From positions 97,001 through 161,000 of the forward strand of contig JACEFZ010027088.1 in assembly GCA_014155875.1 (NCBI GenBank): DNA of 64,000 nt, read 5' to 3'. The notes under the pieces are model-generated. The model ran no database searches. It was given only the letters and a program-made list of their open reading frames with translations, and was not told the DNA's origin. Position 1 is the first letter of the stretch; the number at the start of each line of letters is the position of its first letter. Made by a program: the position numbers and the translations under genes. This stretch comes from Cepaea nemoralis. Lineage: Eukaryota; Mollusca; Gastropoda; Stylommatophora; Helicidae. This document shows positions 23,386 to 33,763 of this stretch, piece by piece.

Positions 23386-24310
23386 ACGGATGACTCCGGT
23401 CTGTTTCTTCAGCCGACAGATCAGGATTTATATGTACATCCCTATAGGTTTCCCCAGAGTGTAAAGGATACTCCCTATCCGCGTCTTCGCCCGATTCAGT
23501 TTCCATCGCGACCGCCATAGTCATGAGTGGGAGAGAAGTACCATCAGATCGTTCTTCATACTTTTTGAGGAGGTTAATGTGGAAGATTTTGGATTTCCCC
23601 CTGATCCGGATGGCATAGTTGGTTCGGGACACAACCCTTTCCACCGGGAAAGGCCCCTGCCAACCAATCTCGAGTTTATTGGAACCCACTGGAAGTAACA
23701 ACAGAACCCGATCCCCCACTTTAAGAGACCTATCTTTTGTCCTTCTATTGTAGTAGGCCGCGTGTCTCTTTCTGGCTGCCCTTAGATTCTGAGCTGCCAA
23801 AGCCCAACCCGTCTGGAGCTTCTTCTTTAACTCTTCGACGTATTTATATGAGGATACAACTTCTTCGGAAGTTTCTTCCTCTGTCCAACATCTCAATAGG
23901 GCTTCTAAGGGACCCTTGATGGGCCTCCCGAATAGTAGAGTGGCTGGTGGCAACCCGGTCGACCCATGGGGAACCTCCCGATAGGCGAACAAGGCGGCTG
24001 AGATATACTCATCCCATCTGTCTGGTTTCTCTTGAGCCAGCTTCCGAAGCATGGTCATCAAGGTACCATTAAACCTCTCTACTTGCCCATTAGACTGAGG
24101 GTGGTACGGGCTTGTGTGAATGTGGTTGGTCTGGAAGATACGAAAGACTTCTTCCATCAGCTTACCACAGAACTGAGACCCATTGTCCGTTAGGATCTGG
24201 TTGGGAAATCCCAACCGAGTAAAGGTCTCCATCAGTGCATCAGCCACTCGCTTAGAGTCGATTGTGGCCAAAGGTATCGCCTCACCCCACATGGAACAGC
24301 AATCCACCAT
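23321..24310 (-). CDS. pol: Integrase catalytic core and C-terminal domain
   Basis: 330 codons carry the DDE core: the first Asp in MVDCCSMWGEA, the second in LTDNGSQFCG, and the Glu in SPYHPQSNGQVERFNGTL. After the core comes WDEYISAALFAYR...PHGSTGLPPATLLFGR and a C-terminal GPY/F-like module (VGDRVLLLLP...WQGPFPVERVVSRTNYAIRI, then FHINLLKKY). It lies upstream of RT in transcription order, which is the unusual feature of the element. The zinc-binding N-terminus is in another frame at 24336-24749, and the 3' end overlaps the RT frame, so two frameshifts isolate it. Confidence 0.9.
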   Translation of the reverse strand: MVDCCSMWGEAIPLATIDSKRVADALMETFTRLGFPNQILTDNGSQFCGKLMEEVFRIFQTNHIHTSPYHPQSNGQVERFNGTLMTMLRKLAQEKPDRWDEYISAALFAYREVPHGSTGLPPATLLFGRPIKGPLEALLRCWTEEETSEEVVSSYKYVEELKKKLQTGWALAAQNLRAARKRHAAYYNRRTKDRSLKVGDRVLLLLPVGSNKLEIGWQGPFPVERVVSRTNYAIRIRGKSKIFHINLLKKYEERSDGTSLPLMTMAVAMETESGEDADREYPLHSGETYRDVHINPDLSAEETDRSHPFVGVPSADSYRSARANRVSRV

Positions 24311-24335
24311 CGTGAGAATGTACTTATTCCTCTTC

Positions 24336-24749
24336 CTAGTCCGAGGAAGAGGACCAACAAGATCGATGGCAACTCTCTCGAAAGGAAGAGTTCATAATGG
24401 GCATGTCACCCAAGACTACCGGAGCCGTCCAGTGTTTTGGTGCCACACGCTGGCACTCTGGGCACGACTTGACGTACCTACGCACGTCTCCAGTCATCCC
24501 TGGCCAGTAGTAATGGCAGGAAATGCGCTGGAGAGTTGCCCCGACACCCATATGTCCACTGAAAGAAATGGTGTGTCCCATATGAAGAAGCTGTTCCCGA
24601 TAAGCCTTAGGAACTACCAGCTGTCCATGCTGGCGTTCCTCCACTCCGGCTCTCCGGTACAGTAACCGATTCTTCATATAATACTGACCCCGTCTTGGTG
24701 GGTCAGAACTTTTTGGCAACTGGTTGAAGCAAGGTTTGCAAAGTAGCAT
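24336..24749 (-). CDS. pol: Integrase N-terminal HHCC zinc-binding domain
   Basis: Carries the retroviral integrase zinc module: LLHMGHTISFSGHMGVGAT, then YYWPGMTGDVRRYVKSCPEC, with the two His and the CxxC pair. It precedes the catalytic core but in a different frame; the break lies near 24310-24340, where the expected linker (LGDMPI and onward) goes out of frame. The start overlaps the 3' end of the gag-protease frame (24703-24749). Confidence 0.85.
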   Translation of the reverse strand: MLLCKPCFNQLPKSSDPPRRGQYYMKNRLLYRRAGVEERQHGQLVVPKAYREQLLHMGHTISFSGHMGVGATLQRISCHYYWPGMTGDVRRYVKSCPECQRVAPKHWTAPVVLGDMPIMNSSFRESCHRSCWSSSSD

Positions 24750-26040
24750 CCTGGCTTTGAGCAGCTCGTAACTCCCCAGGCAAGGGATTCACGATCAAGG
24801 CCGGCGTCTGCTCATCCTCCGATTGAGATCTGGTTTGCATCGCCCCTACGTACATGGGTTCGGTTGGGATCCCTAGAAAGACGTAGCGACAACCCAAGAT
24901 CATTGGGAAGATAGGATCGAGCAGAACGGCTGCCTGTATAGTGCCGGTAACATATTTTGATTTGATGTCCACCTTCGCAATTGGAAGAGACATCGCTACC
25001 GCACTCTTTGTCGCCGTTTGAATCTCAATAGATTCCCCGGTTAGCTGCTCTGGGCTCACTAAGTGTGATGAAATTACAGCCTCAAACTGCAGACCTGTGT
25101 CATAGAGACACTCAACTGGTTGTCCGTTCACAAGTATCGTCTCTACTACTGGTGGTTTTTCTGAATCTTTGTTCTCAAGACCCCTCCCTTCTACCTCCTT
25201 GTGAGACCCTTCCCCGGTTTCTACAAGACAAGCAGCATAGTGAGAGTCTTTCTGTTTACGCCGGCAATCAGCCGTATTGTGTGTGGGAGATTTGCAGTAG
25301 GCGCACCACTTTTCACTCCACTTTCTTTTAGGAGATCCAGGTGGACTCTTACCAGAGGGTTTCTTAATTAGAACTTTATCGAAAGGATCCTCCTTTTTGG
25401 TGTGGGTTGTTTTAGGGTTCTTCTTCTTTCCAGACCAAGTGTCTGGTGATCGGGGATTGGGTTGTGACAGTTCCCCATTATCCCCATGAGCTAGCACATA
25501 CCTTTCCGCTAATGTATTTACCAAGTCTAACTTCTCTGCCCCATTTTCTAGCAAGAAGGTTTGCAATGGCTTCGGCATCATCCTCTTCATTTGGTCCACG
25601 ACCACTAATTCTTCTAAACTTTCATAGTCGTTAGCAAATCCAGCTAATGACATCCACTTCAAAAGGTAAGACTTCAGTCTAACACTGTAGGCTGCGAACA
25701 TCTCCCCTGGTTCTCTCTTCGACTTTCTGAACTGCTGTCGATAAGTATGAGCTGTCATCTGGAACCTTTTCAATAATGCTTTCTCCAGGGCTTCATAGTC
25801 ATTCTCCATACCAGGTGGCAACCTTGAGTATACCTCGTACGCTGTCCCTCTCAGGCCCTGTGAGAGTTTCAAGTTCCATTTCCCACGTTCCAGTCCCATA
25901 GCCAAAGCCATCGACTGGAATCTTTGAAGATACTGGTCGATCTTATCTTTGTGTTCATCGAACGGGAGCAAAGGGAACTTCATTGCCTGGTATGGACCGC
26001 CACCAGAAGTTGTTGAGTCCGGTAGAACGGTGCCTCCCAC
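24703..26040 (-). CDS. gag: Gag with zinc knuckle and aspartic protease
   Basis: 445 codons. The first half is a Ty3/gypsy-type capsid region (FDEHKDKIDQYLQRFQSMA, WNLKLSQGLRGTAYEVYSRL). A CCHC knuckle (CAYCKSPTHNTADC, residues ~245-258) should bind the genomic RNA. Residues ~300-390 resemble a retropepsin: VECLYDTG supplies the catalytic Asp-Thr-Gly, and PMILGCRYVFLG fits the later hydrophobic-Gly segment, but the residue after DTG is Leu rather than the usual Ala or Ser. The true N-terminus lies in another frame at 25955-26320. Confidence 0.88.
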   Translation of the reverse strand: MGGTVLPDSTTSGGGPYQAMKFPLLPFDEHKDKIDQYLQRFQSMALAMGLERGKWNLKLSQGLRGTAYEVYSRLPPGMENDYEALEKALLKRFQMTAHTYRQQFRKSKREPGEMFAAYSVRLKSYLLKWMSLAGFANDYESLEELVVVDQMKRMMPKPLQTFLLENGAEKLDLVNTLAERYVLAHGDNGELSQPNPRSPDTWSGKKKNPKTTHTKKEDPFDKVLIKKPSGKSPPGSPKRKWSEKWCAYCKSPTHNTADCRRKQKDSHYAACLVETGEGSHKEVEGRGLENKDSEKPPVVETILVNGQPVECLYDTGLQFEAVISSHLVSPEQLTGESIEIQTATKSAVAMSLPIAKVDIKSKYVTGTIQAAVLLDPIFPMILGCRYVFLGIPTEPMYVGAMQTRSQSEDEQTPALIVNPLPGELRAAQSQDATLQTLLQPVAKKF

Positions 26041-26320
26041 TGCACCCTCGCTTTCCTTGGCAGATTTGAGCTCTAAGCTCCAACTCCCTCATGCGGAACT
26101 CATGGTCTCTGACGGCCTGCTCTGCTTCCATTTTCTTAGCTTCGCGCTCAGCTTCAATTTTCTTAGCTTCACGCTCGACCTCAAATTTCTTAGCTTCGCG
26201 CTCTGCCTGTCTGAAGTCTCTTTCAACTTCCTGAACATATTTTTGTAACTCTACACCATCGTAGCCCATCTCTCGCCCTTTAGCCTGTACTTCTGCAACA
26301 TTAAATTTAGCTGATGCCAT
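25955..26320 (-). CDS. gag: Gag N-terminal coiled-coil segment
   Basis: Starts MASAKFNVAEVQAKGREMG. After about residue 38 it has a heptad-like array of EREAKKFEV / EREAKKIEA / EREAKKMEA units, which predicts a coiled coil that may help Gag multimerise. It runs out of frame relative to the main Gag frame near 26040. Similar N-termini are common in animal gypsy elements with this Gag type. Confidence 0.8.
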   Translation of the reverse strand: MASAKFNVAEVQAKGREMGYDGVELQKYVQEVERDFRQAEREAKKFEVEREAKKIEAEREAKKMEAEQAVRDHEFRMRELELRAQICQGKRGCSGRHRSTGLNNFWWRSIPGNEVPFAPVR

Positions 26321-26544
26321 CTTAAACTCAGCTGGGTAAATGTATACAATTCTATATCAAAATTTATCTCTCAAATATACAATTGGATATTTTATACGAC
26401 CACAACACGTCACATGTCGGTCAGTCTGTGTCAGGCAGAGTACAGACAATAGCCAGGCACGGTAGGCAGAAACTATTGATAGTAGACAAGAATATCTGTC
26501 CCCTATCACTATATCAGCCAGAACTCCACCAGGATTTCAAATAT

Positions 26545-26561
26545 CCCGGGACGTGCCCCAA
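26545..26561 (-). promoter_or_regulatory. Primer binding site
   Basis: Six bases inside the 5' LTR, the element sense reads TGGGGCACGTCCCGGGA, starting with the TGG that pairs to a tRNA CCA end; the complement looks like a T-arm and acceptor end of a tRNA. The isotype was not determined. Confidence 0.75.
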
Positions 26562-26567
26562 GAAATT

Positions 26568-28767
26568 GTAACAAGCTATGGGGAGGGTCCCATAATGTCC
26601 CGTCACAATATTTCAAACTTATTCTTTTGCCCTGGCTGGGGATAGGTCTTTGCTGCCAACCCTCATCCGTTCCCCGGACTTACTGTCACTCTCTCTTTCG
26701 ACCTCAGGGTTATTTCCTGCAATGTATTTCTGGCTGACACAAACGTAACATGACGATCGTCTCAGTCACAATAATTAGAATTTAATACCGTAATAAAGAC
26801 AACACAGAAGAACACCAAGACAGATAAACCTATACAAGTCCAGAAAACAAAACTGATGTGATAACTCTAGTCCAGAAATGAATCACAAAAAAAAACAACT
26901 CTGAACATCATATAGCACAGATCTTGAAATTGTCCAGTCATTTCACAACTGCCTCACCGGGCAAAGGTTCCAGTCTCTCTATCCAGCGTCGGTTGTTCGA
27001 ACAACAGCTTCCAAGTTTCCTAGGTCACCACGATATAGTCAGTAATCTGGTCTGGGAAAGTGCCATGGGATCACTGGGCACAATTGAGGTTGGGAACCAA
27101 AGTCATGATACCAGATTGGGTATAGGGAATGAATCAGAGTCTTTCGCTGTCCCGGACAAGGATGGGAATTGGCGTAGGTCCAAACCGCCTCATCAGCAAA
27201 CGCTCGACCTTAAGTCAATGAGAAGACTTGAGTTGTGGTCTTTCCACTCATTTAATTCGTGTGATGCTTCTTTCTTAAAATTAGAAAACATTCTACCTGG
27301 TATGTCCACTGACTTGCCCTGGCTTCATAAGGTGCTTATAACTTTTGGCATAGAAGCCCTGTCAAGTCTTTCAACACACTTTCCGGTTTACACTCGACCT
27401 TAAGTCGATGAGAAGACTTCAAAAGAAGGACCCTGTAGATAATAAAATTCCAGTGAGGGATCAAGCTGACTCATGCACTACAATCCTGAGGTCCAATTGG
27501 GCCTCAGTGAATACATTAGGTATGCATTTCGGCTTACCAAGACCAGTATATAAGTGGCTTGCTTGAATGCGTCTGACATGTCAGGTAGCCCCTGGATTGG
27601 CTACGTCCTGGCTTGCATAGACCTCCAACTTGTAGACGTCCTGTCGGCTACCCTATGCACCCTGTTGCATACAAGACTCACTCTCCACACTCATACCCTG
27701 CCTTTATTATTATTGGGCACATTCGTTTCCCGGCTTCTCTCTCCCTTGCAAACCATGCCTTTCTCACGACAAAGATCTTGTGGTGTGGTGTGCCTAGTAA
27801 TCTGTGTGTTTCTCCCCCTTAACTAATATTATAGTAGTGGGGTTGTATGGCCCGCAGTGTAGTTCCCCATTCCCAGCAAGAATAGGAAAGAAGATACTGC
27901 CACTTCCGGCCGCTGCTCTTGTCTGAGCTGTCGCCGCAATGTCCCGGCAGTGCCTCCCATAACACGTAGATTCAGAGGAATGGATGTTCTCTCAATGAGA
28001 TAAAGAAGTTTATTTATATTCCCGACATCATCCTATCGACTAAAAGACGAAAGAGATAGCACCGTGGGTAGCCTCTTCCGGCTCAAGAAGATAGATCATA
28101 GATTGGTGGACCCCATCCCCAAGGAGCCCTTCCCTCCTTCCGGCACACCGTAGCTATCAATGTGTTTATATTTAAATGAGAGAAGCTACTAAGTAGAGGT
28201 AAGCCGTAGGAAGAAAGATAGCACTCGTCTATCGGCTGCCAAGAACAAGTGATATCATTTGGGAACTATTTATTGTTCAGATTTGTTCCCTTGCCATTCC
28301 AAGATTAAGAAGCTTAGCCAGATTGGCTAACGGTCACCCCCTCCCAATATGGCAAGACTGCCTGTTTCGCCATATCATCTCAGTCGTTAAGACAATAGAG
28401 ATTTATAAGTGCAAAACTAATTACAACCTAATATTACCTTTCATAGCCCATCAGTATTCTGCCTTTTAAAATGTCTCAATATTTAACTTGAACTCTTGAC
28501 ATAGGCAGTGGGTAGCGATCAGTAGAAACGGACATGAATTGCCCCAGAAGCCGCACCAGTGCGCATTTGGCGCAAGGCGCTCCATCGGGTCTACCCGAAA
28601 GAAAAGACCTATATCTACTCGCTCCATGTAAAGATTGTGTTATGAAGGTAACCCAAAGAACTATCTTTCATGGTGATTGAGCGAACAAGAGAACTGAGAG
28701 CTCCCGAAAGCTGTTTACCCCAAATAAACGAAGGCATGAGGACATGAGCCATTGGCGTTTCACCACA
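26568..28767 (-). repeat. 5' LTR (right copy), 2200 bp
   Basis: Near-identical to 19740-21945. Differences include single-base indels in A runs near 20059/26886 and scattered substitutions. In element sense it would hold the promoter and the start of the RNA, but I could not place a TATA box with confidence. Confidence 0.93.
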
Positions 28768-28772
28768 TTCAG
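28768..28772. repeat. Target site duplication (right), TTCAG
   Basis: Matches 19735-19739 exactly. Confidence 0.9.
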
Positions 28773-29850
28773 CTCACTGTGTTGTTCTTTCTTTGTTTCA
28801 TAAGAAATCTACTTTATTTTTATCAATAAAGGGCTGCAGTGTATGGCCATAAGCCGCAAACCAGTCCTGCCTCTTATGATCCACAGTGCCATAAGCATAT
28901 GCCGGTGTTTTATAATGTTTCCTTAAGTTTACCCTACTTTGACATGCTGTAAAATTTTCTGATGTATCTGTGAGAGGTGTCTTCAAATTGCTCCAGGAAC
29001 TCAAAACACTTATCAGGATCTTTGAAGTTGATAATATTATTCATGTAAACAGATTTATGTTTAGTTGTGTAAATTCGCTGTGTCAATTGCAACACCGACA
29101 AAATGATCAGTACCACACTTTGGTAAATTGGATTTAATGATGTTTGATTCATCCGTGTGATGATGAAGTGCAGCTGATGCGAATGGCCGGATCTAGGGTG
29201 TTCCCGTGTGACCTTATGCTGCCCTTTTGTTTTTTGTTAAAAAAAAAATACATAAGATGTTTCTCGCGCAATGCTCCTGCAGCCTTTGCCCAGTTTCATT
29301 CACGCGAGCGATTTTATACTTTGCAAGACTTGAGTCCTTGGCCATACAAGCATTGAAATAATTGAGTATATAAATTTAGTCTCATTTTGGTAGTGCCATG
29401 ATCACTAAGTCTAATTCCTCATAGAAGGTATCCTTCACATTGTCAAAGGAAGTGAGGGGCCGTGCATATGCAGTGATAATTGTGGCAAAACCACAAGAGG
29501 TTGCCAAGCGCAGCATTTAACAGTATTTCAATACCTCCAGTTGGGATTTCAGCCATTCTCAGTAGTGAATTCTCACTCCGTGCGTGTTGTATTGTTTATT
29601 CTTGGCCTTTAGACGACCAACCCCCCCCCCCCCCCCACACCCCCACCCCCCCCCCCAAAAAAAAAAGTGTGTAATGTCTGTTCCTAAGTGACCCTTCCTT
29701 ACAAAGGCGAGTCTGCTGCAGGCCAGAAATATCAATGTTAAGACAACTGAGTTCGACATCAACATTATCTGTTTGTCTTACATTAACAATATTCGTCGGA
29801 TAGGTGGAAAGTCTCGGACACATGGTTCCTATATTCCAGACTGCAAGCCG
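28773..29850 (-). pseudogene. LINE, 5' half (endonuclease), split by the LTR element
   Basis: On the minus strand an AP-endonuclease start is seen in pieces: VWNIGTMCPRLS near 29840, LSCLNIDISGLQQTRL near 29730, YTLFF near 29660, LRMAEIPTGGIEIL and RLSDHGTTK further left, and HKRQDWFAAYG near 28880. Together with 18435-19734 it makes one minus-strand LINE interrupted by the LTR element. A C-run plus A-run at 29621-29667 interrupts the endonuclease. Confidence 0.7.
29621..29667. repeat. Poly-C / poly-A tract
   Basis: Long C homopolymers with ACA interruptions followed by ten A. It is a likely slippage or assembly-sensitive site. Confidence 0.9.
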
Positions 29851-30109
29851 TAACTAGAGGTTAAATTATTTTTCTTTTTAGTGCCTGGTGCATTTGTTTT
29901 ACAGCTTGCGAATAGGATTTTGTCCTTGCCCCAAGTATTAATTGAATTGGCAGGCTGAGACGGAACCACACGCAACTGGTTGGGATATGTCCAGCTAGAG
30001 ACGGGTGGTAGCTGATCAGTGACAACTGTAGGTGTCTCCCGCTGTCAGAGGCAACCCGTGATGCCACTGTCTACGCCAATTGACGAGGACTTATAACCAG
30101 TAACTGATA

Positions 30110-30400
30110 CCTCTCGCTTTGATTCCGAGACCGGTTAAGACCCACGATGGAGTTATACCTCTTCATACCAGAAAGACTGGGCTGAATTGTAGAGACCTTG
30201 TGTTGCACATGCACCATGATCCCTCTCTCGGCCTGCCTAGTTTACACCAGAGGAAAGGTGACACCAATACATATTCAACAAGACAAGCTGCAGAAGCTTC
30301 CGGCTCAGCAAATATACTATAACTGTCGTCCTGTTGGAGATCCAATCCTAGACCAGTTACCAGCCAAAGCTTAGGGTCTGGTCTGGTCTGTCCTGCCATA
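30110..30400 (-). repeat. Dispersed SINE-like repeat S3, inverted copy
   Basis: The minus strand shows CTTTCCTCTGG, GGCCGAGAGAGGGATCATG and flanking blocks in the same order as 1010-1325 and 32186-32532. Confidence 0.55.
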
Positions 30401-30523
30401 ACATTTAGTCTTTAGATTGAAGAGCGCCGCAAAACACTCGGCCCTAACAGAAACAGGCAGTACCGTCTACTGTCATACGGTAGCGTAGCCATATCTGACT
30501 AAATCCTGACTTTTTTGTTGTTG

Positions 30524-30766
30524 CATATCCTTTACAGGACATCGCTGTCAACATCAGCATCTTTCAGCTGTATGTTGATTTCTTGGCAAGATTACGCTCA
30601 GTAGTTTGCCATTGCTTTCTGAGCGGCCGGCTCAGTATCCCGCAAGTCACCAGCGGGGGACGAACCGCTCCCAGTTCTCGCCCGCTACGAGACTCTGCGT
30701 GATTAACGGGATTACGGAGAAAGTGTTGTAACCTCTCGGCCAGAGAGACCGGCTAAAACCTGACTA
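30524..30766 (-). repeat. tRNA-derived SINE, family S1 (best copy)
   Basis: In minus sense it starts with GGCCGAGAGGTTACAA (A-box-like), has AGCGGTTCGTCCCCCGC (B-box-like, GGTTCGNNNC), then the shared core AGAAAGCAATGGCAAACTAC, CTTGCCAAGAAATCAACAT, and the tail GATGTCCTGTAAAGGATATG with an A-rich end. Confidence 0.8.
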
Positions 30767-30769
30767 AGT

Positions 30770-31960
30770 ACTAATAATAATACTAATAATAATATTGTAC
30801 TATGTATTATAAGTTCGGGCGAATAAAGTTTGTCATATTACACAATAATCACTCTCGAATCAGGTCTGTGTTATTGTCATAGACTAGATGACAGACAGGT
30901 AGAGAGTGAACTGATGTGCACACATCAGTGAACACAAATAGTCATAATAGATAAAACAAGCACGATGTAGCACTTTAAAGGGACAAGTGCTACGTCATCA
31001 AGTTGCGTTGATTAACAACGCGATTTTCGGTTAGGAACACTCCACCGCCAGCCTACACACTGAACAGACGCATCTAGGTTCTACACAGACAGCAGTACCA
31101 ACGATACATTACATATTCATCGATATACAACAGCAACTCGTTCAGACAGGCAAGTCCACGACCAGCCACGGCATTTATTATCGCCGGACAGCGGACACGC
31201 GTGCTGATCCTTCCTGGTACGGCCACTCAGTTTCCAACGCCGACTGACCATGCTGGGCGATCGTCAGGGCGTGACGGCCGGGGGCAGTTAGAACCAGTCT
31301 CCACACAAACACACGCTAGAAGGTATGGGACATAACACGGACACATGGGTAACATGATCAAGAGGTTTGTGGCGGGAGCATGAGTCTTCAGTGAAAGGTT
31401 GTAATGGCCTGAGGGCTGCCGGCTGAGGAGCGTGCTTGGAACCGTATTGAACATAGATCTCTGGTGACAATAAATATCATCTTTCATCGCGCCCATGGCT
31501 TGTTCCTGCGTGCCCGTCTTTTGGTGTTGGTGTTGACGTTTGGATGCATTGTTCCGACCCGCAGGAATTGGCGGGTAAGCCAGGGGATTCTCAAGGTCAT
31601 CATCTGAACCCTGGACAACCTTGAGTCGCATGACACAGGCAGTGGGACCTCTTCATCATTAGAGCGCACTATATGAGAAGAGCAGAACACTCGTTGACAG
31701 TTTAATCAATATTATGCTAGTTGGCCAAGCCATCTAGATATCCCCGTTTCCTGTTGCTCTTTCCTATTATGTTTTGTCAGTTGTCACTAAGTTTTTAGTG
31801 TAAACGTCCGCATAAATTGCCTGCAAAACCGCGACAGACTTTTATCTAATTTCACTAATGATGAGTTTCACCTGCTTCGTGAAGACTGCTTCACTAGTTT
31901 TCGTTGTCCTATTGTGTTCTTTGTACCTCCTTCAGAACCGTATGTCTGCTACCTTCACGT
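30770..31960. other. Unassigned sequence with a hairpin
   Basis: No gene recognised. A hairpin with a 9-bp perfect stem (GTAGCACTT at 30967 and AAGTGCTAC at 30985) lies in a stretch that might be part of a diverged LTR, but no partner or coding region supports that. Confidence 0.4.
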
Positions 31961-31965
31961 CTTGT

Positions 31966-32085
31966 CTGCTTATTGCTCAAATCAATGCAATGAAATAAAC
32001 TCTCATAGAACTTAAATACTCGTATCTGCTTATTGCTCAAATCAATGCAATGAAATAAACTCTCATAGAACTTAAATACTCGTAT
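31966..32085. repeat. Exact 60-bp tandem duplication
   Basis: The unit containing TGCTTATTGCTCAAATCAAT and AACTCTCATAGAACTTAAAT is present twice with no visible difference, so it is recent or an assembly artefact. Confidence 0.95.
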
Positions 32086-32089
32086 CTAG

Positions 32090-33440
32090 ACCAACAAGCA
32101 GCGGTTAGAATAGATGACATCAAACAAGGAGTCCGTCAGATTTGTGTACTGTCCCTTTATTTGTTTAACGTACACGCCGAAAATACTTGTGATTGACAGA
32201 GTACGCGTACGAGGCCCGCACCTGTGGGACTTGGTTGAACGTCTCTAAGTCGGGTCCCTTGGGTTCCAGGCTCTGGCCACCACTCGCCACCTGCTCGTGG
32301 AGGCGAGATCTCGGAGGTTTAACGCTGCTGCCGCCAGCGTCTGTAGCCTACCTTGTGCCAGACGTATTGGTTACCCATTCCTCTGGAATACACAAGACTA
32401 GGCCGAGAGAGGGAACATGTCGTTTGGGCACCACATGTATCTCTGAAGCTCTACCCAGGCATTGTGATGGAATAATGGCAACATTCCAACACACATACTT
32501 TGGTCTGCCAAGACTGAAAGGTGCCACTCACTCACGCCGAAAATATAATGAGAAATATCAGAGATGATATAAACCGGGAGGAATATGATGTCCTAAATAT
32601 CGGTGGTCATGACATACCAGCGATTCGATATGCTGATAATACAATATTTCTACCCACGACACAGAATGGAATAGAAAACCTAATAACCTTAACCCAATTG
32701 AATAGTGCAAATCACAATTTATATCTTACCGTAGCAAAAATAAAGATAATGCATACAGATAAATCTAATATGGAAAAAGAAATATATGTTAATGATGAAC
32801 ATTTGGAGATGGTGGACAATTTCGAGTATCTTGGGTCATTGATTACAAATAATAGTGACACAATGAAAGACATTAAAAGACGTATATCTATTGCCCTTCA
32901 AAGAATAAAACAACTGAATAAATTATGGATTGGGACAGACAGAACTACAAAAATTAGATTTTTAAGAGCATGCATCTTTCCCATTGCAACATACGCCTTT
33001 GAGACCTGGACACTTACTAAACAAGCTGAACAGCACATAAATGCCTTTGAATATAAATGATATAGGTCAGTTTTAAGAATATCTTGGAGAAAGAAAAGAG
33101 CAAATGCATCCATACTTCAAGAGTTGAATATTGAAGAACGTTGGATATTAAAGACTATAAAACAAAACAAACAAAAAACCACCAAAAAAAAAAGAAAAAA
33201 GGAAGAAATATTTTGGTCATTTGAAATGTCACGAAAGTTTTGAGAGAACAGTGATGGAGGGGTATATGCTTGGGAAGAGAGGAAGAAGAAGGCCAAAGAA
33301 ACGATGGGTGCAAGATGCAGCGGATGATCTCCAGATGGGTGTTTCGGACGTAGGACATCTTGCTTATGATCGAGAGGTTTTCCAGAAGGTCATTATGACA
33401 GCGAGGTACAACAAGGGACATGCTACTGAAAAAATGAATG
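32090..33440 (+). pseudogene. LINE RT remnant interrupted by a SINE
   Basis: The first part (DDIKQGVRQICVLSPYLFNVHAEN) holds the GVRQGCVLSP-type RT block. After the SINE insertion the same frame resumes with AENIMRNIRDD, the catalytic box RYADNTIF (YADN for YADD), VDNFEYLGSLI, FPIATYAFETWTL, a stop at 33058, then a C-terminal GKRGRRRPKKRWVQDAADD block to about 33430. The catalytic second Asp is Asn. Confidence 0.85.
32186..32532 (+). mobile_element. SINE family S3 insertion with 13-bp target duplication
   Basis: Flanked by CACGCCGAAAATA on both sides (32173-32185 and 32533-32545). Removing the 347-bp element restores the LINE reading frame, which proves insertion. No coding capacity; copies at 1010-1325 and 30110-30400. 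Confidence 0.85.
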
Positions 33441-33477
33441 ATAGTATTAAAATCAACCCTAGCCTCGGGTATTTTTC

Positions 33478-33556
33478 GTGGCAATTCTTACGTTCAGTAG
33501 TTTGCCATTGTTTTCTAAACGAAAAACCAACACTGAATTCCAACTTACCGGTGTAG
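33478..33556 (-). repeat. Partial SINE S1 core
   Basis: CGTTCAGTAGTTTGCCATTG is the complement of the S1 core; head and tail are missing. Confidence 0.6.
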
Positions 33557-33763
33557 GAAACAATTCCGCTGACCTGCCCTCAGCGCACGGGAAGTTATGC
33601 ACTAGCGCATTAAATCTCACGATCACATAGGCCTCCTGGTAGAGAAATATCTGGCTGCGGATGCCTAGGGAGAGTCAGAGAGAAAGTCGCGGGCGAGGAA
33701 AACAGAGCCTCAAAGTCCGATGTCCTTAAACATGAGTATGGAGCTGACTGCTTCTCTGAAAAT

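Larger units (their letters stand above)
19740..28767 (-). mobile_element. Ty3/gypsy-type LTR retrotransposon with INT before RT (Gmr1-like)
   Basis: A complete 9.0-kb provirus-like element on the minus strand: 2.2-kb LTRs starting TGTG and ending TTACA in the element's own sense, a primer binding site, gag with zinc knuckle and protease, integrase, then RT and RNase H, a purine tract and a 5-bp target duplication. The RT is Ty3/gypsy-like (MPFGLSNAP, FMDDIL) but the integrase lies upstream of it, as in Ty1/copia; Gmr1-like elements are the known gypsy group with this order. Four frame breaks make it non-functional as assembled, yet the two LTRs differ at only about 20 places by eye, so the insertion is fairly young. 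Homopolymer sequencing error could cause some breaks. Confidence 0.9.
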
